Of a stretch of 64,000 nt of DNA, positions 1 to 10,102 are shown piece after piece. The DNA lies in the NCBI GenBank assembly GCA_938088195.1, contig CALKEO010000037.1, forward strand, positions 1 to 64,000, read 5' to 3'. Made by a program: the position numbers and the translations under genes. The stretch comes from an uncultured Flavobacteriaceae bacterium. Its GTDB lineage: Bacteria; Bacteroidota; Bacteroidia; Flavobacteriales; Flavobacteriaceae. The stretch's first letter is position 1. The number at the start of each line of letters is the position of its first letter. The notes under the pieces are model-generated. The model searched no databases and had not been told where the DNA came from. It worked only from the letters and a program-made list of their open reading frames with translations.

Positions 1-909
1 CTATTACTGTTTATTCCACTAGTTTCTTTAGGGCAAAACACTAAAATAAAAGATTTTAAAATCACAATACTTTCTACGATGTTTTCTGATACTTACATTG
101 GTGAATGGGGTTTTTCCGCAATTATTGAAGCTGATGGACAAAGAATTTTATTTGATACTGGTTCAAGAGGAAATACAGTTTTTAGGAATGCAAAAGAACT
201 TAATATAAACTTAGATAATATTGAAAATGTTTTTTTAAGTCATAATCACAAAGACCATACAGGTGGTTTAATAAATTTAAAATTAAATCATCCAACTTCT
301 TTTTCAAATGCCCATATTGGAGAAGGGATTTTTTACTCAAGACCTAATTCTACTGGAAATGAACATTATATATTGAAAAATAAAAACACACTTAAGGAAT
401 TAGGAATTAATTTTAAAACTCATCAAACTCCTTCACAACTAATGCCTGGCTTATGGACAACAGGTCAAATTCCAAGAAAATACGATGAAAAAAATTGGAG
501 TGAATTAGGTAAAATGGTTGATTCAAATGGAAATAAAGTAGAAGATACTATACCAGAAGACCAGTCATTGTTTTTTGACACAGATAATGGAATAGTTTTG
601 ATAAGTGGTTGTGGGCACGCAGGACTTGTTAATACACTTGATTATGTACAAAAGATTATTCCAAATAGACCCATTTATAAAATAATAGGAGGATTTCATT
701 TATTAAATCTTAGTGAAAATAAGTTAGAATGGACTGCAAAAATGATGGAAGAATCTGGTGTAAAATTCTTTGTAGGAGCACATTGTACGGGAATTAACTC
801 CACATATTCAATAAGAAATTTTATGAATCTTTCATCTAAAAATGCTTTAGTCGGTTCAGTTGGAACTTATATTACTAATCAAGGAATATTTCCGGGTTAT
901 ATGGAATAA
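1..909 (+). CDS. MBL-fold metallohydrolase, secreted; 5' end cut by window edge
   Basis: Frame is open from base 1 (LLLFIPLVSLGQ..., signal-peptide-like) into the 79..909 ORF; HNHKDHTGG metallo-beta-lactamase motif. Confidence 0.85.
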   Translation, partial: LLLFIPLVSLGQNTKIKDFKITILSTMFSDTYIGEWGFSAIIEADGQRILFDTGSRGNTVFRNAKELNINLDNIENVFLSHNHKDHTGGLINLKLNHPTSFSNAHIGEGIFYSRPNSTGNEHYILKNKNTLKELGINFKTHQTPSQLMPGLWTTGQIPRKYDEKNWSELGKMVDSNGNKVEDTIPEDQSLFFDTDNGIVLISGCGHAGLVNTLDYVQKIIPNRPIYKIIGGFHLLNLSENKLEWTAKMMEESGVKFFVGAHCTGINSTYSIRNFMNLSSKNALVGSVGTYITNQGIFPGYME

Positions 910-1076
910 CTAAACCATAGGCATATCTTCTTCTTTTAATTCAGCAACTTCTAATCGTCTTAAATAGGTTAAACTTACATTTTAACTCCAGTTTCTTCTT
1001 CTATTTCTTCATCTGTCTGTACGCTTCTCTCTACATCCCCAATTTTATTTAAATACGTATCTTGAATAAATATAAC
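910..1076 (-). pseudogene. C-terminal gene remnant with a single-base frameshift, family unidentified
   Basis: Reverse strand reads VIFIQDTYLNKIGDVERSVQTDEEIEEETGVK, then after a one-base shift at an AAAA run NVSLTYLRRLEVAELKEEDMPMV-stop. Confidence 0.45.
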
Positions 1077-1092
1077 TTATAAAAACAATTCT

Positions 1093-2520
1093 ATGAAGGC
1101 AATTAGATTTTTTATTGTTTTAATTTTTATTATCTCATGTAATAATGACAAGGAAGAAATTACACCAATTTCATTTTCTGAAAAAAAATATGATGAGGCA
1201 TTTCAATTGATCGAATACTGGTTAAATGCTCAAAAAGATTATGAAAATATTCCAGGTTTAACTGCGATGGTAGGAGATGAAAAAGGAGTGGTGTGGTCAC
1301 AAGCATTTGGAATGGCTAATGAAAATGATGAAATGAAAATTGAAAATACTTTTAGTATTTGTTCAATTTCTAAACTATTTACATCAGTTGCGATTATGAA
1401 GTTAGTTGAAGAAAAAAAAATTAGTTTAGAGGATCCAATCGAAAAGTTGTTACCCTGGTTTGATTTAAAACAACAGTTTAAAGATTCGCCTCCCATTACA
1501 ATTAAATCAATTCTAACTCATTCCTCTGGTTTGCCAAGGGAATCTAACCATCCTTATTGGTCATGGCCAGATTTTCCATTTCCCACTAAAGAGGAAGTAG
1601 TTCAGGAGTTAAATAATCAAGAAACACTTTATCCAAGTTCAAAATATTATCAATATAGTAACCTGGGGCTATCTCTTTTGGGTTTTGTTGTGGAAGAAGT
1701 ATCTGGTGAATCCTTTGAAGAATATATTAATAAAAATATATTATCTCCTTTAAATATGAACAAAACTAAACCGTTTATGTCAAGACAAGAATATGGTGGG
1801 ATTCTTTCAGTAGGCTACTCATCAATAAACAGAAAAAGGAATCGGGAGAAAGTAAAATTTTTCAATGCAGATGGAATTGCAGCAGCAGCAGGTTTCACTT
1901 CAAATGTGGAAGATTTGGCAAAATTTGCTGCGTGGCAAATCCAATTGTTAAAATCTTTAGAAAAAAACATTATTACATCTAATTCTCTAAAAGAAATGCA
2001 TAAAGTAAATTGGGACGATGAATTAACATCAATAACTCGCGGATTAGGTTTTGGTGTTTATAATTTTAACGGTGAAACTTTTGTCGGTCATGGTGGCTCA
2101 TGTCCTGGATATAGATCTCAATTATATTTAAATACTGAAATGGAAATTTCTTACTCTGTTATGATTAATTCTAGTGGAACAAACCCAGGAAAGTATATTC
2201 AAGGAATTCATAAAATATTAAAAAAAGCTACTGAAAATAAATCCAATACAATAAATAAATTTAAAGAAATAGAAGGGGAATATATTGCTCAACCTTGGGG
2301 AAGTGAAACGTATATTCAATCATGGGGGAATCACTTGGCTATGTTGAGTATTCCAACAAATTCTCCTGACTTGACCATATATAAAAAGACAGGTAAAGAT
2401 ATTTTTAAAAGAGTTTTAAAAAATATGGAATTGGGAGAGACATTAGAAATTTTAAAAAATGAAAAAGATTCTGTGATTGGTTTCAAATCACATCAAAACA
2501 TTTATTATAAATCTAAATAA
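1093..2520 (+). CDS. Serine hydrolase, beta-lactamase/PBP class C family, lipoprotein
   Basis: Lipobox-like IISC; SISK (SxxK) motif; YSN; HGG. Confidence 0.9.
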   Translation: MKAIRFFIVLIFIISCNNDKEEITPISFSEKKYDEAFQLIEYWLNAQKDYENIPGLTAMVGDEKGVVWSQAFGMANENDEMKIENTFSICSISKLFTSVAIMKLVEEKKISLEDPIEKLLPWFDLKQQFKDSPPITIKSILTHSSGLPRESNHPYWSWPDFPFPTKEEVVQELNNQETLYPSSKYYQYSNLGLSLLGFVVEEVSGESFEEYINKNILSPLNMNKTKPFMSRQEYGGILSVGYSSINRKRNREKVKFFNADGIAAAAGFTSNVEDLAKFAAWQIQLLKSLEKNIITSNSLKEMHKVNWDDELTSITRGLGFGVYNFNGETFVGHGGSCPGYRSQLYLNTEMEISYSVMINSSGTNPGKYIQGIHKILKKATENKSNTINKFKEIEGEYIAQPWGSETYIQSWGNHLAMLSIPTNSPDLTIYKKTGKDIFKRVLKNMELGETLEILKNEKDSVIGFKSHQNIYYKSK

Positions 2521-2526
2521 ATTACT

Positions 2527-2973
2527 ATGAAATTATTACAAGAATTTAAAGATTTTGCTGTAAAGGGTAATATGATTGACATGGCAATTGGAATAATAAT
2601 TGGAGCTTCTTTTAATTCGGTTATTGATGTTTTAGTAAAAAAAATCTTACTCCCTCCACTATCGCTACTTTCAAGTGGAGTTAATTTAGAAAGTTTAAAA
2701 TTAGTTTTAAGGCCTAAGCAAATAGACGATTTAGGGAATCAAGTAGTCGAGGAAGTTACTATTAATTACGGATCGTTTGTTGAAACGTTATTGGATTTTT
2801 TGATTGTAGGCTTCACAATTTTTATAGTTGTAAAGTTTATTAACAAGTTAAACAGACAAGCAGAAGATCCTAAAGATAAAACAGTATCTACGCCTAAAAA
2901 TATTGAGTTGCTTACAAAAATGAATGTTTTGTTGGAAGAACAAAATCGATTATTAAAAAAACAAACTAAATGA
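2527..2973 (+). CDS. mscL: Large-conductance mechanosensitive channel MscL
   Basis: N-terminal EFKDFAVKGNMIDMAIGIIIGASFNSVI typical of MscL. Confidence 0.95.
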   Translation: MKLLQEFKDFAVKGNMIDMAIGIIIGASFNSVIDVLVKKILLPPLSLLSSGVNLESLKLVLRPKQIDDLGNQVVEEVTINYGSFVETLLDFLIVGFTIFIVVKFINKLNRQAEDPKDKTVSTPKNIELLTKMNVLLEEQNRLLKKQTK

Positions 2974-2983
2974 CTTTGAAAAA

Positions 2984-4204
2984 TCACTTTATAATCGAAT
3001 CATAAACCAGCTTTCTAAATTTTCTAGCTAGTTTAAGCTTATATGTTTCAAATGATTGTGTCATGTAAATAAAAATCATTTTTTCTTCTGGATCAATTCT
3101 AAAATAAGTCCCAAACATGCCCCCCCATCCAAAGGTGCCTTTTGATCCAAATTTAGTTCCAGAATTTTTTACAACTTCAAATCCTAGCCCAAATCCTTTG
3201 TTTTTGCCAAAAACTAGTCCAGAGTATTTTAACTCATTACTGTGATCTTCAAGCATTAAATTTAAAGTGGAGTTTTTTATAATTCTTTGATTATTAAACG
3301 TGCCTCCATTTAGAAGCATTTGGCAAAAGATTAGATAATCGTTTGTAGTAGATAGAAGACCACCAGATCCACTAAAAAGTTTTACGTTATTAGTAAACGG
3401 AGATTTCGATGGACTATCAAAAACATTTAATCCCCCATTTTTATCTTTTTCATACAATGTTGTTAATCTTTCTATTTTTTCTTTTGGTAATTCAAAAAAA
3501 GTATCCTTCATATTTAATGGGTCGAAAATGTTTTCTTTTAAAAACATGTCTAAGCTCATTCCTGAAATAACTTCTATTAGATAACCACAAATATCAGTAG
3601 AGTAGCTATACCTCCATTGAGTCCCTGGCTCATATATTAAGGGATCCTTTATTGATTTTTTAATAAACTCCTCCAGATTTAAACTGATTGATTCTAAATA
3701 ACTTTCAGGCCCCTTAAATTCTAACCCAGCAGAGTGCCTCAAAATATCGATAATTTTTATATCATTTTTACTAGAATTTATCTTTTTACCTTTTTTTATT
3801 TTCAAATTTTTAAATTCTGGAATAAATTTATGAACCGGGTCATTTAAATTAAACTTACCTTGTTCATAAAGTATCATTAATCCAACTGAAACAATTGGCT
3901 TAGTCATAGATGCTATTCTAAAAATGTCATTATCATCAAGCCCTTTTTTAGATGAAATTTCTGAAAATCCGTAATTTTCAAAATAAATTAATTTACCATT
4001 TTTGACAATTGCAGTTTGTATTGCTGAAAACTCATTATTATCAACAAATTGGTGCATTTCACTTTTTAATTTTGATAGTTTTTCTGTTGAAATTCCTTGT
4101 GATTCTGGTGATGAAAATTTAAAAGTTGATTGAGCATTTAACAACAATCCAAACAATAAAAGTATTATTGTTAGTGGAAATTTTTTTAATGAAATTTTTG
4201 ACAA
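2984..4204 (-). CDS. Serine hydrolase, beta-lactamase family
   Basis: SMTK motif, YSYS motif, signal peptide. Confidence 0.9.
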   Translation of the reverse strand: MSKISLKKFPLTIILLLFGLLLNAQSTFKFSSPESQGISTEKLSKLKSEMHQFVDNNEFSAIQTAIVKNGKLIYFENYGFSEISSKKGLDDNDIFRIASMTKPIVSVGLMILYEQGKFNLNDPVHKFIPEFKNLKIKKGKKINSSKNDIKIIDILRHSAGLEFKGPESYLESISLNLEEFIKKSIKDPLIYEPGTQWRYSYSTDICGYLIEVISGMSLDMFLKENIFDPLNMKDTFFELPKEKIERLTTLYEKDKNGGLNVFDSPSKSPFTNNVKLFSGSGGLLSTTNDYLIFCQMLLNGGTFNNQRIIKNSTLNLMLEDHSNELKYSGLVFGKNKGFGLGFEVVKNSGTKFGSKGTFGWGGMFGTYFRIDPEEKMIFIYMTQSFETYKLKLARKFRKLVYDSIIK

Positions 4205-4290
4205 AATGTAGTTTTTTAATTTTTCTTAAAATTTATAAAAAAAATTAAAACTTTATTATAAATTTGCCGAAATTTTTAAAAAAAATTAGA

Positions 4291-4428
4291 ATGAAAAGAC
4301 ATGACAACGGAAATGAACAGGTGAACTCGATAAGAAACGAATTTAACGGCAGAATCGAAATGAAATTTTATTTAGGGCAAGCAAAAAGAATTGCATGGTC
4401 TGGAAATAGAAGATTTAGAAGTGTTTAA
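4291..4428 (+). CDS. Small basic 45-aa ORF, uncharacterised
   Basis: ATG..TAA encoding MKRHDNGNEQVNSIRNEFNGRIEMKFYLGQAKRIAWSGNRRFRSV; TAAATTTG -7 box shortly upstream; not in the supplied ORF track. Confidence 0.45.
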   Translation: MKRHDNGNEQVNSIRNEFNGRIEMKFYLGQAKRIAWSGNRRFRSV

Positions 4429-5474
4429 TTTTTAATAAACCGATCTTTGGGAATTCGAACAAAGACATTTTTACTATAATCATCTTTCTCGAATAATAGA
4501 CCTATGTCTCCATTTTTTAATTTGGTCATTGAGGAATAAGCAGATTTTCCCTTGTAAATAATCAGATTTTCTTTCCAAGTTTTACCTTCATCCTTACTCA
4601 CGCTTAAAGCAAGGTTTATTCTACTTTTACTATCAAAGGCATTAGAAAATAACAGGTAGTTTTTATTATAATTTATAAGACTTGCATTACATCCTGGATC
4701 AGGAAGGTCGTAATTTTTAAATGTAGTCCAACTTATCCCCTTATCTTTTGAAATATGAGAATATCTAGAATTGTTGGAATTAACCCTAGAGTTAATCAAC
4801 CAATCTCCGTTTGACAACTCTAATATTTTAGATTCATCACCAGGATTTATCGGAGATTCATTTAAAAACCAAGTTTTACCATGGTCTTTGCTTCCAAATA
4901 CATGGGTTCCTTTATTTAAATTTACTAGACAGTGTAATAATATTCCGTCTTTTGTTTGAGTTCCTCTTCCAGATGTTATAAACATAAAATCTTTTTCCCA
5001 ACCGTCTTTAATTATTTCGCTTGTAATCTCAATTGGAGAAGACCAGTTTTCACCGTTATTAGAACTTTTCATTACCATGAACCGATACACATCTTTTGCT
5101 TTATCTAAATTCATATAATTATAAAAAAGAAATATTTCTTTAGTTTGTTGATCTACAATCATAGAAGGATCTGAAGCAGATTCACCCATAGGATAATCCA
5201 CGATCTTTTCAATTTTTGTCCACGTTTTTCCACTATCAAAACTTTTCCTAATAACAATGTTTATGTCACGATTCCATTTTAAATCCCCACATGAGTTATT
5301 ACGCTCATCAATTGCAGCAATTAAAGTTCCGTTAGTAGTTGTTATTAACGAAGGAATTCTATAGCATGATACACTAGGATTTGTTGAAATATCGAATAAG
5401 TCTTTGTACTCAAAGTTTTGAGAATTCGAGATGAAAGTTGTAAAAAGTAAAATATATAGAAATAACTGTTTCAT
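4425..5474 (-). CDS. Exo-alpha-sialidase (GH33-like)
   Basis: YRIPSLITT (RIP motif) and repeated Asp boxes (SFDSGKTW, SSNNGENW, SKDHGKTW, SKDEGKTW). Confidence 0.85.
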   Translation of the reverse strand: MKQLFLYILLFTTFISNSQNFEYKDLFDISTNPSVSCYRIPSLITTTNGTLIAAIDERNNSCGDLKWNRDINIVIRKSFDSGKTWTKIEKIVDYPMGESASDPSMIVDQQTKEIFLFYNYMNLDKAKDVYRFMVMKSSNNGENWSSPIEITSEIIKDGWEKDFMFITSGRGTQTKDGILLHCLVNLNKGTHVFGSKDHGKTWFLNESPINPGDESKILELSNGDWLINSRVNSNNSRYSHISKDKGISWTTFKNYDLPDPGCNASLINYNKNYLLFSNAFDSKSRINLALSVSKDEGKTWKENLIIYKGKSAYSSMTKLKNGDIGLLFEKDDYSKNVFVRIPKDRFIKN

Positions 5475-5475
5475 C

Positions 5476-6699
5476 TTAATTTATCTTTTTTGTGATAATA
5501 TCAATTAATTTACTTCTAACATCATCATCATAAAACGATTCGTTTTCCCTTGTTGGATAAATTCTATTGGTTAAAAAAACGATTGTTAATTTTGTTATTG
5601 GATCTACCCAAAACATTGTACCAGTAAACCCAGTATGTCCATAAGATTTTTTTGATAAATTAGGATTGGGATAATCGCCAAATTCTTTTTTAGAGTAGGG
5701 CTTATCAAAACCAAGTCCCCTTCTAACAGGAGAATTATTAAAAGCATAGGAAGTAAACTTTTCGATTGTACTTTTTTTAAACATTAAACTATTTTGTTCT
5801 AAATCAGCCAATAGAGTCCCTATACTTTCAGCATTTCCAAAAAGCCCTGCATTTCCAGAAATGCCTCCCATTAAACTCGCAGCTTCATCGTGAACGAATC
5901 CATGCACTAATGTCTTTCTAAAAACATAATCATATTCTGTTGGAACAATAAATTTCTTATCAAAACTATTTGTTGGGTTAAAGAGCAGGGTAACATTTTT
6001 ATCGACTAACAATTTTTCTCTAAAATATTTTTCAAAGTTTAAACCTGATATTTTATGCACTAAAGAGGGAACATAGAAAAAGAAAAGGCCTGAGTAATCA
6101 TACTTATTAATCGAGTTAAGTTTAGATGTTTTTATTTTTCTAAACAATTTCTTTGAATAAGAATTCCTCAAAAATAAGTTTTCACTAATTTTTAATGAAA
6201 ACCTGTTACTACTTTGATTTCTTACAATGGATTTTTTTAATTCTCCGTTTCTTTTTTTAATAAAATTTTGATGACTTATGTATGGAATCCATCCACTGGT
6301 ATGACTAAGACTTTGAAATAGTGTAGTGTGTTTTTTATTAGAATTTTTCAAATCCTTAAAATAGAAGGACAATTTAGTGTCTAGGTCTAATTTGTTTTCG
6401 TCATATAATTTCATGATTGAAAATGTTGACGCTAAAACTTTTGTTAGAGAAGCCAGGTCGTAAAGATGCGTATTTTTCACTGGAATTATAGAGTCATAAG
6501 TATGAAAACCATAAGATTTATTTATTAGAATTGAATCTTTAATTTTTATAAAAACCTGCGCTCCTGGAAAATTTTTATTTTTTATGCTAGTATTAATTAA
6601 ACTGTCTATTTTCTTATTTGTTTCAATTTGCCCAAAAGATTGGGTGTATATAATAAAACAGAGTAATACTAGCTGATATTTTATTAATTTTTGATACAA
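5476..6699 (-). CDS. Serine hydrolase resembling the C-terminal beta-lactamase domain of Bacteroidetes GH3-serine hydrolase fusions
   Basis: SLTK motif; VHDEAASLMGGISGNAGLFGNA segment; GHTGFTG. Confidence 0.8.
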   Translation of the reverse strand: MYQKLIKYQLVLLCFIIYTQSFGQIETNKKIDSLINTSIKNKNFPGAQVFIKIKDSILINKSYGFHTYDSIIPVKNTHLYDLASLTKVLASTFSIMKLYDENKLDLDTKLSFYFKDLKNSNKKHTTLFQSLSHTSGWIPYISHQNFIKKRNGELKKSIVRNQSSNRFSLKISENLFLRNSYSKKLFRKIKTSKLNSINKYDYSGLFFFYVPSLVHKISGLNFEKYFREKLLVDKNVTLLFNPTNSFDKKFIVPTEYDYVFRKTLVHGFVHDEAASLMGGISGNAGLFGNAESIGTLLADLEQNSLMFKKSTIEKFTSYAFNNSPVRRGLGFDKPYSKKEFGDYPNPNLSKKSYGHTGFTGTMFWVDPITKLTIVFLTNRIYPTRENESFYDDDVRSKLIDIITKKIN

Positions 6700-6769
6700 T
6701 TTTTTTGTATTTAATTTAACAAATTAATCATAAAAGTATGAGAATCTAGGTCTTAAAAAAATTAGATTT

Positions 6770-7483
6770 TTAAAAAGATGAATTAGAGCCCGAGTTCAAT
6801 AATAAGTTCTTAAAATGTTCACGGTAACTTCCTCCAATCTTGTATGGTTTTTTATTTATATAAGCACAAAACCCGTCTACAATATCAATTTTATCTATTG
6901 AAACTGTGGTAGATCGGTGAATTCTTATAAATTTCGATTGAGGCAAAGACTCGGTAAACGATGTAAGAGTTGTGTGCACGATAAATGAAGAAGTTTTAGT
7001 TATTATTTTTATATAATCTTTTAAACTTTCAATTACAAAAATATCATCATAATTTATTTTTACGCTTACTTTATTTACTCTGACAAAAATAAAGTCATGA
7101 GATATTTTTTTTGAGTTTGATTCAAGGTCATTTAAAACATTGAAAACTTTAGTAACTGCTGTTTCAAATCTTTCGAAAGAGATAGGTTTCAACAAATAAT
7201 CAGTTACGTTCAGGTCATAGCTCTCTAAAGCATATTCCGAATGAGCGCTTGTGATAATTGTTTTGGGTGGATCAGTTAGTTTTTTCAAAAAACTAATACC
7301 ATCAATAAACGGCATATTAATATCTAAAAACATTAAATCAACCTTATTCTTTTTTAAAAAGTTAATCGATTCAGGAGCACTAGAAAAAGAGGCAACACAA
7401 GTTAAAAAATCAACTTTTTCAATAAAGTTTTCTATTACTTTAATTGCCAATGGTTCATCATCAATAATAATACAACTGATCAT
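6770..7483 (-). CDS. LytTR-family response regulator
   Basis: Receiver domain (IIIDDEPLA, FLDINMP) plus LytTR DNA-binding domain (RIHRSTTVSI). Confidence 0.93.
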   Translation of the reverse strand: MISCIIIDDEPLAIKVIENFIEKVDFLTCVASFSSAPESINFLKKNKVDLMFLDINMPFIDGISFLKKLTDPPKTIITSAHSEYALESYDLNVTDYLLKPISFERFETAVTKVFNVLNDLESNSKKISHDFIFVRVNKVSVKINYDDIFVIESLKDYIKIITKTSSFIVHTTLTSFTESLPQSKFIRIHRSTTVSIDKIDIVDGFCAYINKKPYKIGGSYREHFKNLLLNSGSNSSF

Positions 7484-8559
7484 TTAGCTAAGTTAATATT
7501 AAGTTGTGCAATATGTTTATTTTTTTCCTCAAAAGTTTTGAGCTGGTAATTGTCTTTTCCATAATTAAGATCTAATCGCTTTTTAATATTTGAAAGACCT
7601 ATCCCTCCAATTTGTTCTTTTAGTTTTGTATTTGGTTTAGACATAGAATTTTCAACAGCAAAATAAATTGAGTTTTTATTAACAATTAGATCAATATGAA
7701 TATAACTATGCCCAATACAGTTTCTTACTCCGTGTTTAAATGCATTTTCAACCAAAGGAATTAATAACAAGGGTATTATTCTTACTTTTTTGATTTCTCC
7801 TTCAATCTTAAAATTGATTTTCAAATTCTCATTGTACCGCAACTTTTCAATTTCAATGTAATTTTTTATGTGCATTACTTCTTTGTCTAGTTCTTGAAAT
7901 TTTTTTCCAGTTTCATAAAGGAAATACTTCATCAAGTCTGAAAGTTTTAAAATAATATCGGGTGTTTTTTCAGATTTATCAATAGCTAGTGAATACAAAT
8001 TATTGAGAGTATTGAAAAAGAAATGAGGTTGAATTTGAGATCTTAGATATTTTAATTCGTTTTCTAAAAGTATTTTATTGTTCTTAGCTAATAAATCTCT
8101 TTGTTTCATCCAATCAATAATTAATTTTATAGCTGTAACAAATGTTATAACGTAAACCTCACCTAAAATAGTTTGGATAGCATAATCAAAAGTGATTTTT
8201 GATGTAATGCCAGCAAATTCTGGCAATACATCGGTGTTGATAAAATAATAGGTTAACTCAAATTTTAATATTAATGTAATACCTAGACTTAATGCTAGGT
8301 AACTAAAAAACTCGATAATTTTTCCTTGAAATAATTTAGGGAGAAAAATAAATATAAAAAGGTAACAAAGTATTATGTGTATAGGAAATCCTATCAAATT
8401 TGATTTAAAAGAATAGATGTAATCTTGATAAAAGTTACCCCACCTAAGAACATTAAATGAGAAATAGGTAATCCAAAAATATAATTGAATCCTTAAGGGA
8501 ACTGAAGATATTTTGTTATAAACGGGGTTCATAAAAAGACCCTTTTTAAAAACACTCAT
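7480..8559 (-). CDS. LytS/YpdA-type sensor histidine kinase
   Basis: LRSQIQPHFFFNTLNNLYSL and HATPase segment VPLVENAFKHG; overlaps the response regulator by 4 nt. Confidence 0.93.
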   Translation of the reverse strand: MSVFKKGLFMNPVYNKISSVPLRIQLYFWITYFSFNVLRWGNFYQDYIYSFKSNLIGFPIHIILCYLFIFIFLPKLFQGKIIEFFSYLALSLGITLILKFELTYYFINTDVLPEFAGITSKITFDYAIQTILGEVYVITFVTAIKLIIDWMKQRDLLAKNNKILLENELKYLRSQIQPHFFFNTLNNLYSLAIDKSEKTPDIILKLSDLMKYFLYETGKKFQELDKEVMHIKNYIEIEKLRYNENLKINFKIEGEIKKVRIIPLLLIPLVENAFKHGVRNCIGHSYIHIDLIVNKNSIYFAVENSMSKPNTKLKEQIGGIGLSNIKKRLDLNYGKDNYQLKTFEEKNKHIAQLNINLAK

Positions 8560-8676
8560 AAAAACTAAGTTTATTATTAAACATTTAAATCAAAAAAAAT
8601 TACTCTTCTAATAAAATGTTTGTGATTTTGTTTTAATTATTACTAATTTAATAAAATCACTTTTATTCATCACATC

Positions 8677-10101
8677 ATGAAAGCAAGCAAATGGATTATT
8701 GGAATCATAATTTTAATGATTACAATTTCTTGTTCTAAAGATAAGCAATTACCCCCTCCTAATATTATTTTTATTTTGACAGACGATTTAGGCTTTCAAG
8801 ATTTAAGCTCTTACGGATCAATAATTACAAATACTCCAAATTTAGATAAATTAGCTAGCCAGGGAGCTTTATTAAATTCGTATTATTCTGCCCAAGCAGT
8901 TTGTTCAGCATCTAGGGCGGCTATTTTAACAGGAAGTTATCCCAATAGAATAGGTTTTAGTGGGGCTTTGGGACCTAATGCTCAGGTTGGTATAAATTCT
9001 GAAGAATTATTAATATCAGAAATGCTAAAAGACAGGGGATATAGTACAGCGATATACGGAAAATGGCATTTAGGAGATAGGGAAGAATTTTTACCTACAA
9101 GACATGGATTTGATGATTTTTTTGGAATTTTATATTCTAACGATATGTGGCCCTACCATCCAGAACGTCCTAATAGTTACCCTGATTTGATGTTGTATGA
9201 TTATGAAACACCAATTGAGGTGTTAACTGATCAATCTGACTTAACTAAAAGGTTAACTGAAAAAAGTATTGATTTTATTATTAATAATAAAGACAATCCT
9301 TTCTTTCTATATTTAGCTCACCCACAACCCCATGTTCCTCTGTTTGCTTCTTCAGCTTTTAACGGAAGGTCAGAAAATGGCTTATATAGTGATGTTATTG
9401 AAGAAATTGATCATTCTGTTGGAGAATTAATGAAAACCTTAAAAGAGAATGATTTACATGAAAACACTATAATAGTATTTACTTCTGACAATGGGCCCTG
9501 GCTTTCCTACGGTGAACATGCAGGGTTAACAGGGATATTTAGAGAAGGTAAAGGAACAACTTGGGAGGGAGGACAACGAGTTCCTTGTATTGTTTGGTAT
9601 CCAAATGAGATAAATCCTAACTCTATTATCTCTGATCCACTTATGGGAACAGATTGGCTTCCGACATTTGCAAGTTTAACAGATGGGACCCTTTCTGAAA
9701 ACAAAATTGATGGTAAAAATATTTGGAAAACACTAACCAAACAAAGTGACGAGTCGCCTCACGAAGCTCTTTTTTTCTACTACCATACCAATAGCTTACA
9801 TGGCGTAAGGTATGGAGATTGGAAAATGTATTTTCCTCATAGATACAGAACGTTAAACGGAAGGATTGGAAAAGATGATGGTCAGCCAATTAAATATGAG
9901 TACATTGATTTAAAAGAAATGGAATTGTATAATTTAAATGATGACCCTGGGGAAACTACCAACCTCTACGCTAATCATCCAGAAATAGTAAAGAAAATAA
10001 AATTATTAGCAGATAAAAAAAGAAAGGAAATCGGGGATGATTTAAAAGGCATCACAGGACTAGAGAATAGACCGATTGGTACAGCAGATAAAAATCAATA
10101 A
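8677..10101 (+). CDS. Sulfatase (arylsulfatase-type), lipoprotein
   Basis: CSASRAAILTG sulfatase signature (CxAxR), GKWHLG, TSDNGP. Confidence 0.93.
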   Translation: MKASKWIIGIIILMITISCSKDKQLPPPNIIFILTDDLGFQDLSSYGSIITNTPNLDKLASQGALLNSYYSAQAVCSASRAAILTGSYPNRIGFSGALGPNAQVGINSEELLISEMLKDRGYSTAIYGKWHLGDREEFLPTRHGFDDFFGILYSNDMWPYHPERPNSYPDLMLYDYETPIEVLTDQSDLTKRLTEKSIDFIINNKDNPFFLYLAHPQPHVPLFASSAFNGRSENGLYSDVIEEIDHSVGELMKTLKENDLHENTIIVFTSDNGPWLSYGEHAGLTGIFREGKGTTWEGGQRVPCIVWYPNEINPNSIISDPLMGTDWLPTFASLTDGTLSENKIDGKNIWKTLTKQSDESPHEALFFYYHTNSLHGVRYGDWKMYFPHRYRTLNGRIGKDDGQPIKYEYIDLKEMELYNLNDDPGETTNLYANHPEIVKKIKLLADKKRKEIGDDLKGITGLENRPIGTADKNQ

Positions 10102-10102
10102 A

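Noticed and set aside
2766-2987. Antisense ORF over the mscL 3' end
   Set aside because: Overlaps a confident mscL frame and has no family match by eye.
9507-9889. Antisense ORFs over the sulfatase gene
   Set aside because: Overlap conserved sulfatase sequence; no recognisable family.
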